This document shows positions 62,305-64,000 of a stretch of 64,000 nucleotides of DNA, piece after piece. Under the pieces are notes generated by a model. That model was not told the DNA's origin. It did no database searches and was given only the letters and a program-made list of their open reading frames with translations. Both the position numbers and the translations under genes were made by a program. The stretch lies in contig NC_084939.1 in assembly GCF_958298935.1 (NCBI RefSeq), forward strand, positions 21,937,501 to 22,001,500, read 5' to 3'. Source of the stretch: Phragmites australis (taxonomy: Eukaryota; Streptophyta; Magnoliopsida; Poales; Poaceae). Within the stretch, counting starts at the first letter, position 1, and every line of letters begins with the position of its first letter.

Positions 62305-64000
62305 GACGAATTTTTTAGCAGTAGTGAAGGACACGGGCGCCTCGAAAACGAAGTGGACGAGAGCACGAGGCGAGGTTTTATGACGTGGAATTTTGCCTCA
62401 TCCTCTCTCTCGGTTTCGACGGAATTTTTTACGTTATCTTTATTATTAATCGGTCGTATTTTGTATAACCGTAAATGATGGTTATCTGTTCGTGTCCGTT
62501 GAAGAGAGGATGTTTGCTCAACAGCACCTATTCATCGTAGATATAAACATCCTCGATCAATAATGAAACAATCAATCGATTCTCGAGTTCTACCCTATAT
62601 TCTCTACTGCCATTACATTATGAGTAATTCAATAATCTTCAACACTATCTGTAGGAGAGAAACAAAGAGAGTATTGGTTAAAAAAACAGAGTCTGGATTT
62701 TTAATACGGAGTAGTAGCTGAATGGAAACACACGCATGCCTCTATTGTTTCCGTCAAGATGATGTATCTATTGCCGTGACATAGCATACATATTTGCCTC
62801 AATTCGGCGCCTCTGGCCGATCGGGTTTAGGCGCTTGGACAATCGACGGCACGTAAGCACATCCACAGGTCGCATATGCAGGACACTTCGTTACATGTGG
62901 ACCACCTTGGTTTCGTAACGTGACGTCAGGTTGCATGTTGTGTTATTCCTACGTGACAGAGTGAACACAAACTATGAATAGGGAACTGGGTATCCTTGGT
63001 AGAAATTTTTCATTTTTGTCAGCCATCCTGACTTTAAAATTTTAACTATCTTTGATTTAGATATTTATTTTAATTTTAAACTAAAAATAGATATTTAAAT
63101 AACTATAAATAGATATTTAAATAACTATATATCTAAATCTTATATGGATCGAAGGACGCAGAATCTAAATTAAATGTGCTTCTAGAAGAGAGCACGGTAG
63201 TAAATAAAGCTCGGAACGGGAGCAGGGTGGTAGTTTTGTCTGGCAGCACGATGTGGATTACCACTTGGATCGAGGGCAGTCAGTGAGCACCAATCCACAA
63301 GCTTCCCACGTGCTCCGGGCGCCCGCGTGTGGACGGAATCTCCTGTCCCCTCCTCCCCGACGCGCCGAAGGGAATCTCTGGAGTGTGGGGCCACGTTTGT
63401 TCGAGGTGGGTCCCTCGCGGGCGGTTCCGCGTTTGGGCACCGACATGTGGACCCAAAAAGGGTCGCGGGTTGCGTTGGCCTGGATGTCAGTGGCTGACGC
63501 TGGATCGAAGCAGTTGCCTGGGCGGTTGGTGCTTGCCTGCTTGGGTTCAGAGGTTTGCCTGGATCACGCGGCTCGGGGTGAACGGCGTGGCGAGCGGCGA
63601 GGAGCCCATGCGCGCCATGCCCATCTCTCGCACGCCCCAGCCAAACAGATTTACAGGAACGCAAACGACATTTGTTCAAGTCCGGTTTGCACGCAACATT
63701 AATGACTCCCTAATCCAAGGCCCCGTTTTGGGACACCTTCTCAGCTGCTTCTCACAAAAAAAAAACCGCTCATCCCCCAGACGACTCGATTCTGGGCCGT
63801 TTCTCCCCGACGTGATTCTCGGACGTCCCCACATTACATGTACAAGCAAAAGCCGTTGATATCTCACTTCCCGTAGAGGTTATTGATTTTACAGGTTAAG
63901 AATAGAAACTTACTCTTGAAAGATATTAGAAATTACTCATTAATGTGACTAACTTACCCCTTTGAACCTCCCGATCCCCACTAGTCGAGCACTCGTGCTC
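62305..64000. other. Upstream flank; GC-rich segment without recognised gene
   Basis: 62305-63180 is AT-rich and featureless apart from a 20-base direct repeat of TAGATATTTAAATAACTATA-type text near 63090-63125. 63200-63860 is GC-rich with ORFs on both strands (165, 149 and 176 codons), none with a recognised domain. They overlap one another, so they look like composition effects. It may be the promoter or first part of a gene beyond the window. Confidence 0.35.

Noticed and set aside
63182..63859. ORFs of 165, 149 and 176 codons in the GC-rich right end
   Set aside because: They overlap one another on both strands and none has a recognised domain or splice context, so none can be chosen as a gene.

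Overview
The window is plant nuclear DNA and almost certainly comes from a grass (Poaceae). The genes are intron-rich, and the DNA polymerase delta protein I assembled has the grass length (1105 aa). The flanks are packed with LTR retrotransposons, Mutator-like, hAT and Stowaway elements typical of grass genomes. Nothing looks organellar, bacterial or viral. Introns were placed by hand from GT/AG borders, reading frame and knowledge of the protein families.

Three real genes are supported. (1) POLD1, catalytic subunit of DNA polymerase delta, + strand, 7156-17908, 30 coding exons, open throughout. (2) A Golgi-type putative pectin methyltransferase of the QUASIMODO/PMT family with a long acidic N-terminal stem, - strand, 30444-33437, 4 coding exons, 885 aa. 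(3) A class 3 aldehyde dehydrogenase, ALDH3H-like, - strand, 56902-60898, 10 coding exons, 478 aa, with catalytic residues at the canonical class 3 positions. They act in unrelated processes (replication, cell wall, aldehyde detoxification) and do not form a cluster.

The rest is mobile and repetitive DNA. 1-1644: end of a Mutator-like element (MULE). 2122-2470: 119-bp tandem repeat. 2900-5142: LINE endonuclease fragment abutting a probable solo LTR with 73-bp hairpin repeats. 18.8-26.7 kb: a decayed Ty3/gypsy element of Tat/Retand type, then the LTR and gag start of another on the opposite strand. 26.7-30.3 kb: repeats, MITEs, a stray copy of POLD1 exon 27, and a solo LTR with perfect 5-bp target duplication. 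34.8-37.4 and 43.8-47.9 kb: Tekay/Del-type LTRs. 41438-43288: a complete MULE with 10-bp target duplication, related to the one at the window start. 49.8-51.9 kb: nested fold-back elements, including a 1444-bp palindrome with 9-bp target duplication. 52-57 kb: duplicated flanking segments and a retroposed insert with 15-bp duplication. 61091-62296: a hAT-type element about 100 bp upstream of the ALDH3H TATA box. No tRNA, rRNA or CRISPR was seen. I found no convincing new multi-gene system. The most notable features are the long palindromes, the POLD1 exon fragment, the promoter-proximal hAT insertion and the repeated 3' flank of ALDH3H.
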